A stretch of DNA of 64,000 bases from DATBSL01 sp964561785 (GCA_964561785.1 CAZLRF010000002.1:92313-156312); one strand, 5' to 3'; positions 33,999 to 45,621 are shown, counted from the stretch's first letter. Program-made: numbers and translations. The notes: a model not told the origin generated them from the sequence alone.

Positions 33999-35369
33999 AT
34001 GTCCCGTCTCCTCTCGGTCAACCCGGCCGACGGCAGCGTGGTCGCCGAGCGCGCGGAGGCCACCCCGGCCGAGGTGGCCGCGGCGCTCGAGGCCGCGGCG
34101 CGCGCCTTCTCGTCGTGGCGCCGGACGGCGTTCCCCGAGCGAGCGGCCGTGCTGCGGCGGGCGGCATCGATCCTGCGCGAGCGGCGCGACCCGCTCGCCC
34201 GGCTCATGGCCCTCGAGATGGGTAAGCCCGTCGCCCAAGGGCGAGCCGAGGCCGACAAGTGCGCGTGGGCCTGCGAGCACTACGCGCAGCACGCGGAGGC
34301 GATGCTCGCTCCCGAGCCGGTCGAGACCGACGCCTCGCGCAGCTACGTCGCCTTCGAGCCGCTCGGGCCGGTGCTCGCGGTGATGCCCTGGAACTTCCCC
34401 CTCTGGCAGGTCTTCCGTTTCGCTGCGCCCGCGCTCATGGCCGGCAACGTCGGCATCCTGAAGCACGCCTCGAACGTCATGGGCTGCGCCCTGGCGATCG
34501 AGGAGGTCCTCCGCGACGCGGGGGCGCCGGAGGGCGTCTTCCGCGCCCTCCTCGTGGGCTCCGCGCGCGTCGGCGCGCTCGTCGAGGCCCCGCAGGTCGC
34601 GGCGGTGACGCTGACCGGGAGCACGCCCGCCGGCCGCGCGGTGGCGGCGAGGGCGGGGGCGTGCCTCAAAAAGAACCTGCTCGAGCTCGGCGGCAGCGAT
34701 CCCTACGTGGTCCTCGAGGACGCGGACCTCGAGGCGGCGGCGGAGACCTGCGCCGCCGCCCGCCTCGTCAACGGCGGGCAGAGCTGCATCGCGGCCAAGC
34801 GCTTCGTGGTCGTGGAGACGGTGCGCGAGCGCTTCACCGCCCTCCTCGTCGAGCGGATGGCGGCCCGGCGGCTCGGCGACCCGCTCGAGGACGCGACGGA
34901 CGTGGGGCCCCAGGCGCGGTCGGACCTGCGCGACGATCTGCACCGCCAGGTCGAGGCGAGCGTCGCCGCCGGCGCGAGGGTCCTCCTCGGCGGCCGCGTG
35001 CCGGGCGGCCCCGGTGCCTACTACCCCCCGAGCGTGCTCGACCGCGTGAGGCCGGGGATGCCCGCCTTCGACGAGGAGCTGTTCGGCCCGGTGGCGGCCG
35101 TCGTCGCCGCGTGCGACGAGGACGACGCGATTCGCCTCGCGAACCGCACGGCGTTCGGGCTCGGCGCCGCCGTGTTCACCCGCGACCGCGAGCGGGGCGA
35201 GCGCATCGCCCGCCGCGAGCTCGAGGCCGGCTCCTGCTTCGTCAACGCCTTCGTGAGGTCCGACCCGCGCCTGCCGTTCGGCGGGATCCGGGAGTCCGGC
35301 TGGGGCCGGGAGCTGGGGACGTTCGGGATCCGGGAGCTCGTGAACGTGAAGACGGTGTACGTGGCGTGA
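33999..35369 (+). CDS. Aldehyde dehydrogenase (succinate-semialdehyde type)
   Basis: A 456-residue NAD(P)-dependent enzyme. PWNFPLWQVFRF, LTGSTPAGRAVAA, LELGGSDPYVV, and the catalytic Cys in NGGQSCIAAKRF are clear; the latter form is typical of Sad/GabD-type succinate-semialdehyde dehydrogenases. A FGGIRESGWGREL block closes the protein. TATCAT (33987-33992) lies six bases before the ATG but without a convincing -35 box. Its last 128 bases are overlapped on the other strand by the rlmD-like gene. Confidence 0.92.
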   Translation: MSRLLSVNPADGSVVAERAEATPAEVAAALEAAARAFSSWRRTAFPERAAVLRRAASILRERRDPLARLMALEMGKPVAQGRAEADKCAWACEHYAQHAEAMLAPEPVETDASRSYVAFEPLGPVLAVMPWNFPLWQVFRFAAPALMAGNVGILKHASNVMGCALAIEEVLRDAGAPEGVFRALLVGSARVGALVEAPQVAAVTLTGSTPAGRAVAARAGACLKKNLLELGGSDPYVVLEDADLEAAAETCAAARLVNGGQSCIAAKRFVVVETVRERFTALLVERMAARRLGDPLEDATDVGPQARSDLRDDLHRQVEASVAAGARVLLGGRVPGGPGAYYPPSVLDRVRPGMPAFDEELFGPVAAVVAACDEDDAIRLANRTAFGLGAAVFTRDRERGERIARRELEAGSCFVNAFVRSDPRLPFGGIRESGWGRELGTFGIRELVNVKTVYVA

Positions 35370-36723
35370 GCCGCTCGAGCACCGCCACCGCCTCGACGTG
35401 GGGCGTGTGCGGGAACATGTCGACCGGCTGCACGCGCACGACGCGGTAGCCGCAGGCGGCCGCGAGGGGCAGCTCGCGCGCGAGGCCCTCGGGGTTGCAC
35501 GACACGAGGACGCCGCGGGCCGGGCGCAGCCGGGAGAACACCTCGCGGATCACCTCCGGCGGGCTGCCCTCGCGGGGCGGGTCGAGGACGACCGCGTCGA
35601 AGAGGCCCGGCGCGAACCTCGGCAGCGCCCGCTCGACCGCCGCGGACACGAGCGCGAGCCGGCCCGCGTCGACCCCGTTGCGTCGCCGGTTCGCCTCGGC
35701 GTCGCGCCCGCTCTTGCGGCTCGCCTCGATCGCGGTGACCCGGTGCCCGCGCAGCGCGAGGGGCAGGGCGAGAAGGCCGCTCCCGGCGAAGAGGTCGAGC
35801 ACGCGCAGGCCGCTCTCGCCGGGCATCGCCTCGACCACCAGCCGCACGAGAACGGCCGCGGCGGCGACGTTCGTCTGGAAGAACGACGACGCCGAGACGA
35901 GGAACTCGGGGCCGAGCGACCGCTCGAGCACGTGGCCCGGGCCCGCGACCCTCCGCGACTCGCGGCCCACCAGGTGGGGGCCGGGGCGGTCGTGGACGTT
36001 GAGCACGAGCCCCTCGGGCTTCTCGGGCCCCTCGATCACGGCGCGCAGGGGGCCCTCGAGCGAGGGGTCGTCGCGCGTCGCCACGAGCATCGCCACCGCC
36101 TCCGCCTCGTCGCGGGTCGTGCGGACCACGACGTGGCGGACGAGGCCGTCGGTGCCGGTGCCCGCCCCGCGGACCCCGGCCGCGGCGAGGGCGTCGCGCA
36201 GCGCGAAGGCGATCCGGTTGGCCCGGCCGGCGTGCACGGGACACTCCTCGACGCTCACCACGTCGTTCGACCCGCGCGCGAAGTGGCCCATGACGAGCCC
36301 GCGGGGCGAGTCGGCGAGCACGAAGCTCGCCTTCTGCCGGAAGCGCCACGGCATGCCGTCGCTCCCCGGCGGCAGCCCGATCGCGGGCAGGACCCGCGGC
36401 GCGCGCTCGCCCATCGCCCGCCGGAGGAGCACGTCGAGGACGGCGGTCTTGCGCCGGAGCTGCTCCCGGTAGGCCACGTGCTGCCACGCGCAGCCGCCGC
36501 AGGCGCCGGCGTGCCGGCAGCGCGGCACGACGCGGTTCGGCGAGGGCTCCTCGATCGCGACGATCTCGGCGAGCACCGAGTGTCCCACCGGCCGCAGGCG
36601 GCGCACGCGGACGCTCTCACCCGGGATCCCTCCGGGGACCACCAGGCGCTCGCCGCCGACCGTGGCGACGGCCGCTCCCGACCGGTCCATGCCGGTCAGC
36701 GTGACGAGGAGCTCGCCGTCCAC
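35242..36723 (-). CDS. rlmD: 23S rRNA (uracil-5-)-methyltransferase RlmD/RumA-type
   Basis: A 493-residue SAM-dependent methyltransferase. An N-terminal TRAM domain (about 1-60) is followed by a 4Fe-4S motif with HAGACGGCAWQHV, the Rossmann block LRVLDLFAGSGLLALPLAL, and the catalytic Cys region VLVSCNPEGLARE. The family fold ends at about VEAVAVLERL (residue 451); a further Arg/Ser/Pro-rich tail of roughly 42 residues runs into the 3' end of the aldehyde dehydrogenase gene. GTG at 36723 overlaps the DinB gene by 28 bases; an ATG at 36690 is the alternative. RlmC/TrmA-type relatives cannot be excluded. Confidence 0.88.
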   Translation of the reverse strand: MDGELLVTLTGMDRSGAAVATVGGERLVVPGGIPGESVRVRRLRPVGHSVLAEIVAIEEPSPNRVVPRCRHAGACGGCAWQHVAYREQLRRKTAVLDVLLRRAMGERAPRVLPAIGLPPGSDGMPWRFRQKASFVLADSPRGLVMGHFARGSNDVVSVEECPVHAGRANRIAFALRDALAAAGVRGAGTGTDGLVRHVVVRTTRDEAEAVAMLVATRDDPSLEGPLRAVIEGPEKPEGLVLNVHDRPGPHLVGRESRRVAGPGHVLERSLGPEFLVSASSFFQTNVAAAAVLVRLVVEAMPGESGLRVLDLFAGSGLLALPLALRGHRVTAIEASRKSGRDAEANRRRNGVDAGRLALVSAAVERALPRFAPGLFDAVVLDPPREGSPPEVIREVFSRLRPARGVLVSCNPEGLARELPLAAACGYRVVRVQPVDMFPHTPHVEAVAVLERLTPRTPSSRSRAPGSRTSPAPGPSRTPGSRRTAGAGRTSRRR

Positions 36724-37193
36724 GCCTCGACGTTCCGCTCGATCTGGCGCGCGTGGCCGTCGAGGTGCACGGCGTAGATCCGCAGCCAGTCCTCGGCGCC
36801 GTACGGGCCCGACTCGGTGTGGCGACCGGTCTTCGCCCAGTCGGCGTCGGACATGCCCCGCAGGATCGGGACCGTGCGCGCCCGGGCCGCGGTGGCGACG
36901 TCGAGCGACTCCTCGAGGGGCTGGGCGTGGTAGTCGAACCGGCGCGCCCAGGCGTCCTGGTCGTAGCCGACGATCAGGGGCTCCTTCTCCGCGAGCAGGT
37001 AGCGCAGGCGCAGGGCCGCGTTCGACTCGGCGTCGGCGCAGTGGACGACGACCTCGTGGACGCTCCACTTCCCCGGCCCCGGCCTCCACGTGAGGGCCTC
37101 ACGGGGGACCCGTCCGAGGGCCTCCCGGAGACGGTCGGGGCCCCCCGCGTACTGCTCGATGAGCGCGCGTCTCTCGACCCGGCTGAGGGCCAT
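36696..37193 (-). CDS. DinB-like protein 2
   Basis: A 165-residue four-helix-bundle protein. WRPGPGKWSVHEVVVHCADA and YAVHLDGHARQIER contain the three metal-binding histidines of DinB-type enzymes. It is only distantly similar to the DinB protein at 31640. A GGAGGAGG ribosome site precedes the ATG at 37193. It is probably co-transcribed with rlmD. Confidence 0.82.
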   Translation of the reverse strand: MALSRVERRALIEQYAGGPDRLREALGRVPREALTWRPGPGKWSVHEVVVHCADAESNAALRLRYLLAEKEPLIVGYDQDAWARRFDYHAQPLEESLDVATAARARTVPILRGMSDADWAKTGRHTESGPYGAEDWLRIYAVHLDGHARQIERNVEAWTASSSSR

Positions 37194-37338
37194 GCCGTCC
37201 TCCTCCGCTCCCTGGGATCCGGGAGTCTGACACCGGACGGCCGCCGGCGCCACATCTGTCCGCTTCCCCGCCGACCGGGGCCCGGACAGCCCCGGGGGCG
37301 AGGGCTGCAAATCGTTGATAACAAAGCTTTGCTCTCTC

Positions 37339-37354
37339 CGGCATCCAGCTTGCA
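37339..37354 (+). promoter_or_regulatory. Sigma-54-like promoter before the receiver gene
   Basis: CGGCATCCAGCTTGCA keeps the GG-N10-GC spacing (GG 37340-37341, GC 37352-37353) of -24/-12 promoters. Upstream is an AT-rich patch with CAAAGCTTTG, and GGCTGCAA (37303-37310) pairs with TTGCAGCC (37350-37357). A start site about 12 bases downstream would fall at the GTG start of the receiver gene (37367). Confidence 0.42.
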
Positions 37355-37366
37355 GCCACGGCCGGC

Positions 37367-37780
37367 GTGCGTGAACGGCTGCTGGTCATCGACGACGACG
37401 ACACCGTGAGGCAGGCGTACGAGACCCACTTCTCGCGGTCGGGCTTCGAGGTCCGTGCCGCCTCGTCCCTGCAGGAGGCGGCCTCCCAGCTCGCCGGCCA
37501 CGCCTTCGACGCGGTGATCGCCGACGTGAGCCTGACCTCCGAGGTGGGGTCGGAGGGCCTCGCGATCGCGGCCTACCTGCGCCACCAGCGCCACGCGCCG
37601 CCGGTCGTCGTGCTCACCGCCTACGGCGCGCCGGAGAAGGCCGAAGCCGCAGCCCGGCTGGGGGTCGACGCGTTCCTGCACAAGCCGGTCTCGCTCGTCT
37701 GGCTCGAGGGCCTGCTCCGCTCCCGCATCGACGATCACCGCCGCGGGCCGGGGCTGACGGACCTGGCCGCGGCGGTCTGA
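37367..37780 (+). CDS. Stand-alone receiver-domain response regulator
   Basis: A 137-residue CheY-like protein. The acidic pocket is VIDDDDTVRQ, the phospho-acceptor Asp lies in VIADVSLTSE, Thr in VVLTAYG and Lys in FLHKPVS. There is no output domain, so it would act on a partner protein or a phosphorelay. The hybrid kinase at 41282, with its own HPt domain, is a possible cognate (inference). GTG start. It is flanked on both sides by sigma-54-like promoters. Confidence 0.9.
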   Translation: MRERLLVIDDDDTVRQAYETHFSRSGFEVRAASSLQEAASQLAGHAFDAVIADVSLTSEVGSEGLAIAAYLRHQRHAPPVVVLTAYGAPEKAEAAARLGVDAFLHKPVSLVWLEGLLRSRIDDHRRGPGLTDLAAAV

Positions 37781-37805
37781 GCGACACCCCCCGGTCCAGC
37801 CGACC

Positions 37806-37821
37806 TGGCAGGCCCGTTGCA
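37806..37821 (+). promoter_or_regulatory. Strong sigma-54-like promoter before the GNAT gene
   Basis: TGGCAGGCCCGTTGCA differs from the consensus TGGCACG-N4-TTGCA at one position. GG (37807-37808) and GC (37819-37820) are ten bases apart as required. The GNAT start is about 95 bases downstream. It shares the eight bases TTGCAGCC with the element at 37350. Confidence 0.55.
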
Positions 37822-37915
37822 GCCTCCCCTCGCAGGTCGCGTGGATGGGTCGCAAGGCCCTGGTTCGTGGCCCCGCGGACACGGGGCGCGTGGCCCCGGG
37901 GGCACAGGAGGAACG

Positions 37916-38347
37916 ATGGGCGTCGAAGTCAGGCCGGCCACGCTGCAGGACGGGGTCGCCGTGCTCTCCCTCCTCGAGGACGTGGGCTACTACCCGGAGC
38001 CGGTGTCGTTCGCCCGCACCTTCCGCCGCACCATCGCCGACCCGAGCTTCCTCGTGCGGGTCGCGGAGGCGGAGGACGGGCGGGTCGTCGGGGTGGCCAC
38101 CCTGTCGCTGCGCTACCAGCTCGGCCTCGGGGGCCTCGTGGCCTGCCTCGACGAGCTCGCCGTCGACCCCGGGGCGCCGAAGGGCGTGGAGCGGGCGCTG
38201 CGCCGGGAGACGCTCGGCCGGGCCCGCGCGCTCGGCGCGGTGCGCGTCCTCAAGGAGCCGAACCGCCACACGCCCCCGCCGCGGGCCGCGCAGCTTCGGG
38301 CGAGGCCGGTGCCGTCCCCGGAGGGGACGCTGCTCCGGACGGCCTGA
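37916..38347 (+). CDS. GNAT-like N-acetyltransferase, C-terminus atypical
   Basis: A 143-residue protein with the GNAT pattern: VEVRPATLQDGVAVLSLLED, then VVGVATLSLRY and the strand DELAVDPGAP. The CoA-binding motif is degenerate (PKGVERAL rather than RGxGxG/A), and the final third becomes Arg/Pro-rich without the usual motif. It could have lost activity or suffered a late frameshift. AGGAGG precedes the ATG at 37916. Confidence 0.6.
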   Translation: MGVEVRPATLQDGVAVLSLLEDVGYYPEPVSFARTFRRTIADPSFLVRVAEAEDGRVVGVATLSLRYQLGLGGLVACLDELAVDPGAPKGVERALRRETLGRARALGAVRVLKEPNRHTPPPRAAQLRARPVPSPEGTLLRTA

Positions 38348-38410
38348 CCGGCCGCCCACGGGCCTGCCGGCCGTGCTAGATTGCCGCCAGGACAAGCGGC
38401 GGAGGCTCTC

Positions 38411-39316
38411 GTGCCGGGACGCGTCGTGCTCGTCCTCGTGGACGAGACCAACCACTTCCAGCGGCTCCTGAAGGCCGACGCCGAGGCGACGGCGGCCCGG
38501 GCCGGCCTCGCGATCGAGACGATCTTCACGGGGGAGAGCCTCGCCGACCACCTCGGCGCGCTGCGCCGGCTCATCGTCGACCCTCAGCGGCGGCCCTCGG
38601 CGCTCCTGGTGATGGCCGTGCGCGACCACGGGCTCGACCGCGTCGTGCGCGAGAGCGCGGCGGCGGGCGTGCACGTCGTCTTCCTGAACGCGGTCGAAGA
38701 CGACCTCGAGGCGATCCGCCGGGAGTTCCCCGCGGCGAGCGTCTCGACGGTGTGCCCCGACGAGGTGGAGACGGGGCGCGTGCAGGGCCGCCAGATGCGC
38801 GCCCTGGTCGCCCCCGGCCGGCGGGTCCTCTACATCCAGGGCAGCCCCCGCAGCCTCGCCGCGCGCCAGCGCACGGCGGGGATGCAGGAGGCGACCGCGG
38901 GCGCCCCCTTCGAGGTGGCCCTCGCGGGAGGCGACTGGAGCCCGGCCTTCGCCGGGCGGACCGTGCGCGAGTGGCTCCGCTTCGCGGTGGGCGGGAAGCG
39001 GCCCTTCGACCTCGTCTGCTGCCAGAACGACCACATGGCGGAGGGCGTCCTCGAGGCGCTCGCGGCGGCGGCGGCCGAGTCGGGCCGGCCCGAGGTGGCG
39101 AAGATCCCCGTCGCGGGGTGCGACGGAGCGCCCGAGATCGGCCAGAGGATGGTGCGCGAGGGGCGCCTGGTGGCCACGGTCGTGCTGCCCCGGGTGGCCG
39201 GGCCCGCGGTCGAGGAGGTGGCGGCGCTCCTCGCCCGCGGCGAGCGGCCGGCGCGGGTCGTCACCCACCCCCCCGTCTCCTTCCCGCCCATCGACGAGCT
39301 TCGCCCGATCCCCTGA
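38411..39316 (+). CDS. Signal-less periplasmic-binding-fold protein
   Basis: A 301-residue protein with the type I sugar-binding fold (Peripla_BP_4): VVLVLVDETNHFQRLLKADA, ALLVMAVRDHGLDR, HVVFLNAVEDD, LYIQGSPRSLAARQRT and AGCDGAPEIGQRM. It lacks both an export signal and the HTH of LacI-type repressors, so it appears cytoplasmic. It could sense a sugar or autoinducer and pass this to another protein. GTG at 38411. TAGATT (38377-38382) may be a -10 box. The alpha/beta hydrolase gene follows with two bases between. Confidence 0.75.
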   Translation: MPGRVVLVLVDETNHFQRLLKADAEATAARAGLAIETIFTGESLADHLGALRRLIVDPQRRPSALLVMAVRDHGLDRVVRESAAAGVHVVFLNAVEDDLEAIRREFPAASVSTVCPDEVETGRVQGRQMRALVAPGRRVLYIQGSPRSLAARQRTAGMQEATAGAPFEVALAGGDWSPAFAGRTVREWLRFAVGGKRPFDLVCCQNDHMAEGVLEALAAAAAESGRPEVAKIPVAGCDGAPEIGQRMVREGRLVATVVLPRVAGPAVEEVAALLARGERPARVVTHPPVSFPPIDELRPIP

Positions 39317-39318
39317 GC

Positions 39319-39972
39319 GTGGCCGCCAGCGAGACCTTCGACTTCCGCGGTCCCGCCGGACGGATCGAGGCGGTCCTCATGACCCCGGCGGCGGCGCCGG
39401 TCGCCGCGGCCGTCGTGTGCCACGCCCACCCGCTCCACGGCGGCATGATGCACTTCAAGGTCGTGTTCCGGGCCGCGAAGGCCCTGCAGTCGGCGGGCCT
39501 CGCCGTCCTGCGCTTCAACTTCCGCGGCGTGGGCCGCAGCGAGGGCGTCCACGACCACGGACAGGGCGAGCAGGAGGACGCACGCGCCGCCCTGTTCGAG
39601 CTGCAGGAGCGCCTCCCCGGCCTGCCCCTCGTGCTCGGCGGCTTCTCGTTCGGGTCGGTGGTGGCGCTGCGCGTCGCCGCGCGCGACCCCCGCGTCGGCG
39701 CCGCGTTCGCGCTCGGCTACCCCCTCGCGCTCGGGGACGACCACTCGCACCTCGCGCGCGTCGCGGCCCCGCGGCTGTTCGTGCAGGGAGAGCTCGACGC
39801 GTTCGGATCCGGCGAAGCGCTGCGCGAGCTCGTGCTCCCGCTCCCCCCGCCCCGCGAGATCGTGGTCGTGAGCGGCGCCGACCACTTCTTCGAGGGCCGG
39901 CTCGACGAGCTGCAGGGGGCGATCGCGACCTGGGCCGAGGCGCGCCCCTGGGCGCCCGTCTCGCAGGGCTGA
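39319..39972 (+). CDS. Alpha/beta hydrolase (COG2945-type)
   Basis: A 217-residue cytoplasmic hydrolase. HAHPLHGGMMHFKVV, LRFNFRGVGRSEG, the nucleophile elbow GGFSFGSVV, Asp in QGELDAFG and the catalytic His in SGADHFFEG are all present. Small, lid-less members of this group act on esters; the substrate is unknown. GTG at 39319 follows the preceding stop closely, so the pair is an operon. Confidence 0.88.
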   Translation: MAASETFDFRGPAGRIEAVLMTPAAAPVAAAVVCHAHPLHGGMMHFKVVFRAAKALQSAGLAVLRFNFRGVGRSEGVHDHGQGEQEDARAALFELQERLPGLPLVLGGFSFGSVVALRVAARDPRVGAAFALGYPLALGDDHSHLARVAAPRLFVQGELDAFGSGEALRELVLPLPPPREIVVVSGADHFFEGRLDELQGAIATWAEARPWAPVSQG

Positions 39973-39974
39973 GC

Positions 39975-41281
39975 TCAGCCCCGCAGCCCGAGGGTGGACG
40001 ACGGGGCCTCGTCCCGCTCGTCGTCGGCCGACTCCGCGCGGGGGGCGCCCCCCGGGAGGAACCTCGCGAGGGCCCAGGCCAGGAGCGCGGCGATCGCGTG
40101 GGGAACGAGCTCCGCCCCGCCCCCGAGCCAGAGGGGGACGGCCACGGCGTAGGCGGCGAGGATCGGCGCCGCCCAGCGCCAGAAGACCGTGCGCTCCTCC
40201 CACGCGAACGCGGCCGCGAAGAGGGGCAGGGCGAGGTGGGGACCGAGGGGCGTGGGGGCGAGGTGGAGGGCGCCGATCTCGAGGAGCGCCGCGGCCACGA
40301 GACCGCGGACGAAGGCGATCGCGACCCGGCCGCGCTCGTAGAGGTAGGGCAGGCCGGCCCCGGCGAGGACCGCGGCGAGCGCGGCCCGGCCGATCGGCTC
40401 GGGCAGGCCGAGCTTCGGCAGGACCCAGGCGCCGTAGCCGAGGACGAACGCCGCGGCCGAGCCGTTCCTCACCCACTTCACCAGCCGACGCTGGGGCAGG
40501 ACGAGGAGGTCGAGGAGCAGGTAGCCGACGTAGGCGTACGCCGGCCAGACGACGGCGAACGAGCGCGTCTTCCAGAAGACGAAGAGGGCGAGGGCGAAGG
40601 CGGGCAACGCCTCGAACGGGCGGGGCCAGGGCGCGCTCGTGCGGTACAGCGCCTCGATCTTGCGGTCGGCCTTGACCCCCGGCAGGAGCGTCCGCTCCAC
40701 CCGCCGGCGCAGCTCGGCGAGCAGGGCGGCGACCGCCTCCTCCTCCCCGAGGGCCCGGTAGGGCGCGGGGTCGATCGCCTCGTGGTAGCGCACGTGGATC
40801 TTCGCGAGGGCGGGGACGGCGCGGAAGTACGGCCACGCGCGGAAGGCCCCGCGGATGGTGGCGGGCACGAGGGGCGCGCCCGTCTCGAGCGCGAGCCGGG
40901 CCGCTCCCGCCCGCAGCTCGGGTTCCATCCAGCCCGCCCGCGAGCGCTTGCCCTCCGGGAAGATACCCACGAGCTCGCCCTCCCGCAGGAGGGCGCGGGC
41001 CGCGTCGTACGCCTGGCCTCCGCGGCCCGCGCGCACGTCCACGGGGAATGCCCCGAAGAGCCGGACGAGCGTGCCGAGGAGCGGCACCCGGAAGAGAGCG
41101 TCCCACGCCATGAAGCGGATCGGCCGCTTCACCTGCAGGGAGAGGAGCACGGGGTCGAGGTAGGACGGGTGGTTGGCGGCGATCACCGCCGGCCCCTCGG
41201 GGATCGTCTCCTCGCCGGTGCAGTCGTAGGTGAAGAGGACCCGGAACAGCGCCTCGACCACCGCCCGCAGCGCGTCGCGGA

Positions 41282-41285
<4 letters not shown>
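39975..41285 (-). CDS. PlsC-type acyltransferase fused to a polytopic membrane domain
   Basis: A 436-residue protein. Residues about 1-190 are a 1-acylglycerol-phosphate acyltransferase domain: H39-x4-D44 in NHPSYLD, the acceptor motif FPEGKRSRAG and the block PLVPATIRGAF. Residues about 225-415 add some seven or eight transmembrane segments (FALALFVFWKTRSF, LLLDLLVLP, LFAAAFAWEERTVFW) with no family I recognise. The GTG start overlaps the hybrid histidine kinase stop (GTGA), implying translational coupling of a lipid-modifying enzyme to a sensor. Confidence 0.88.
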
Positions 41286-44155
<2,870 letters not shown>

Positions 44156-44180
44156 GCGCTTCGGGGCTCCTCCGCGTCAG

Positions 44181-44209
44181 ACAGTAAAGCCCTGCCTCCG
44201 GGGGGTCAA
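44181..44209 (-). promoter_or_regulatory. Promoter of the hybrid kinase gene
   Basis: On the minus strand TTGACC (44204-44209), a 17-base spacer and TACTGT (44181-44186). The -35 box is enclosed by an inverted repeat (CCTGCC and GGCAGG arms), which could be an operator. The ATG is about 26 bases downstream of the -10 box and has a GGAGG-like ribosome site. Confidence 0.6.
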
Positions 44210-44221
44210 GGCAGGACGCCG

Positions 44222-44992
44222 CTACTCCAGGCCGTGGCGGGCGAGCAGGTCGCGGTCGGCGAGCAGCTCCCGCAGCGGCGCGTCGGCGACGACCCGGCCG
44301 CCGTCGAGGACGACGCCGCGCGAGCAGAGGCGCTCGACGAGCGCGAGGTCGTGGCTCGCCACGATCTGCGTCGCCGCGAGCCGGCCGAGGAGGCCGGCCA
44401 GCTCGCGCCGCCCGCGCGGGTCGAGGCCCGAGGAGGGCTCGTCGAGGAGGAGCAGGCCCGGCCGGCAGGCGAGGGCGCCGGCGAGGGACAGGCGCTTCTT
44501 CTCGCCGGTGCTCAGGTGGTGCGGGAAGCGCTCCTCCCGCCCCGCGAGCCCGACCGCGGCGAGGGCGTCGGCCACAGCCGTTCGCACCTCGGCCTCCGGC
44601 CAGCGCCGGGCGCGCGGACCGAACGCGACGTCCTCCCCCACCGTGAGCCCCACGATCTGGTCGTCCGGGTCGGCGAAGACGATCCCGACCCGCGCCCGCA
44701 CCGCGCGCACGGTCCTCGGGGACAGGACGACCCCGTCGACCGCGACCCGCCCCTGCACGTCGTGGCGGTGGGGGGCGGACGCGGGGTCGTGGCGGTGGAG
44801 ATAGCGCTGCCGCTCGGGGAGCAGCCCCGCGAGGTGGAGGAGAAGCGTCGACTTGCCCGCGCCGTTCGGGCCGAGCAGCGCCAGGCGCTCGCCCGCGGCC
44901 GCACGGAAGGACACCGAGCGCAGGGCGGGCGAGCCGTCCGGGTAGTGGTAGGCGAGGCCGTCGACCTCCACGGCGGCGGGAGAGACGCTCAC
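44222..44992 (-). CDS. cbiO: ECF transporter ATPase CbiO-type
   Basis: A 256-residue ATPase. Walker A LLGPNGAGKSTLL, signature LSTGEKKRLSL, Walker B LLLLDEPSSGLD and switch His (VASHDL) are present; the VFADPDDQIVG Q-loop form is typical of energy-coupling-factor ATPases. It energises cobalt or nickel uptake with CbiM and CbiQ. A ~20-residue His/Arg insert (around LHRHDPASAPHRHD) after Walker A is unusual. GTG overlaps the cbiQ stop. Confidence 0.92.
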   Translation of the reverse strand: MSVSPAAVEVDGLAYHYPDGSPALRSVSFRAAAGERLALLGPNGAGKSTLLLHLAGLLPERQRYLHRHDPASAPHRHDVQGRVAVDGVVLSPRTVRAVRARVGIVFADPDDQIVGLTVGEDVAFGPRARRWPEAEVRTAVADALAAVGLAGREERFPHHLSTGEKKRLSLAGALACRPGLLLLDEPSSGLDPRGRRELAGLLGRLAATQIVASHDLALVERLCSRGVVLDGGRVVADAPLRELLADRDLLARHGLE

Positions 44993-45621
44993 GGGAGGTC
45001 GGCTCCCCGGGCGAGCCGCGCCCGCTCGGTCGTCTCTGCCCGCTCGAGCGTCCGCAGCAGCAGAGCCCCCGCGAAGCGCCCGAAGCCGCGGGCGGTGGCC
45101 ACGGGCTCCCGCGCGAGCGAGCCCCACGGGCCGCGGGTCGTGCGGCGGGCCTCGCGGGCCCGGAGCATGCGGCGCGCCTGCTCGAGGATCGCGGCGAGGC
45201 TGCACAGCGCCGCCTCGAACACGTCCACGAGCCGCGCGGGCACCCGGAGCGCGCGCGCCCCGCGGACGAGCCCGAGCGGGCCGAGGAGGAAGGCGGTCCC
45301 CGCGGCCGCGGTCGTCGCCGCGAGGGCCCGGGCGACGAGGGCGAGCGCCACGGGCAGCCTGCGACCGGGCGGGGCGAGCAGGGCGGCGGGCAGGGCGAGC
45401 AGGAGGACGAAGGGCGCGAGCGCGCCGAGGCGCAGGGCGAGCTGCGCGAGCGTGCTGCCCGCGAGCCGGAAGGCGAGGAGCCCGGAGCCGAAGGCGAGAG
45501 CCCAGGCCGCCCACGACCAGGGGAGGACCTCCGCTCGCCCGAGGCCCGCAGGGGCGACCGCGGCTGTCGCCGTCAGGACGAGACCGAGCGCGAGGACCGG
45601 GCCCGGGCGCTCGCAGCTCAC
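44989..45621 (-). CDS. cbiQ: ECF transporter transmembrane subunit CbiQ-type
   Basis: A 210-residue membrane protein with about five helices (ALGLVLTATAAVAPAGLG, FVLLLALPAALLAP) and the cytoplasmic coupling motif ARRMLRAREARRT. It is the T component connecting CbiM and CbiO. Shorter than many CbiQ proteins. GTG at 45621 overlaps the cbiM stop, and its stop overlaps the cbiO start, so all three genes are coupled. Confidence 0.82.
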   Translation of the reverse strand: MSCERPGPVLALGLVLTATAAVAPAGLGRAEVLPWSWAAWALAFGSGLLAFRLAGSTLAQLALRLGALAPFVLLLALPAALLAPPGRRLPVALALVARALAATTAAAGTAFLLGPLGLVRGARALRVPARLVDVFEAALCSLAAILEQARRMLRAREARRTTRGPWGSLAREPVATARGFGRFAGALLLRTLERAETTERARLARGADLP

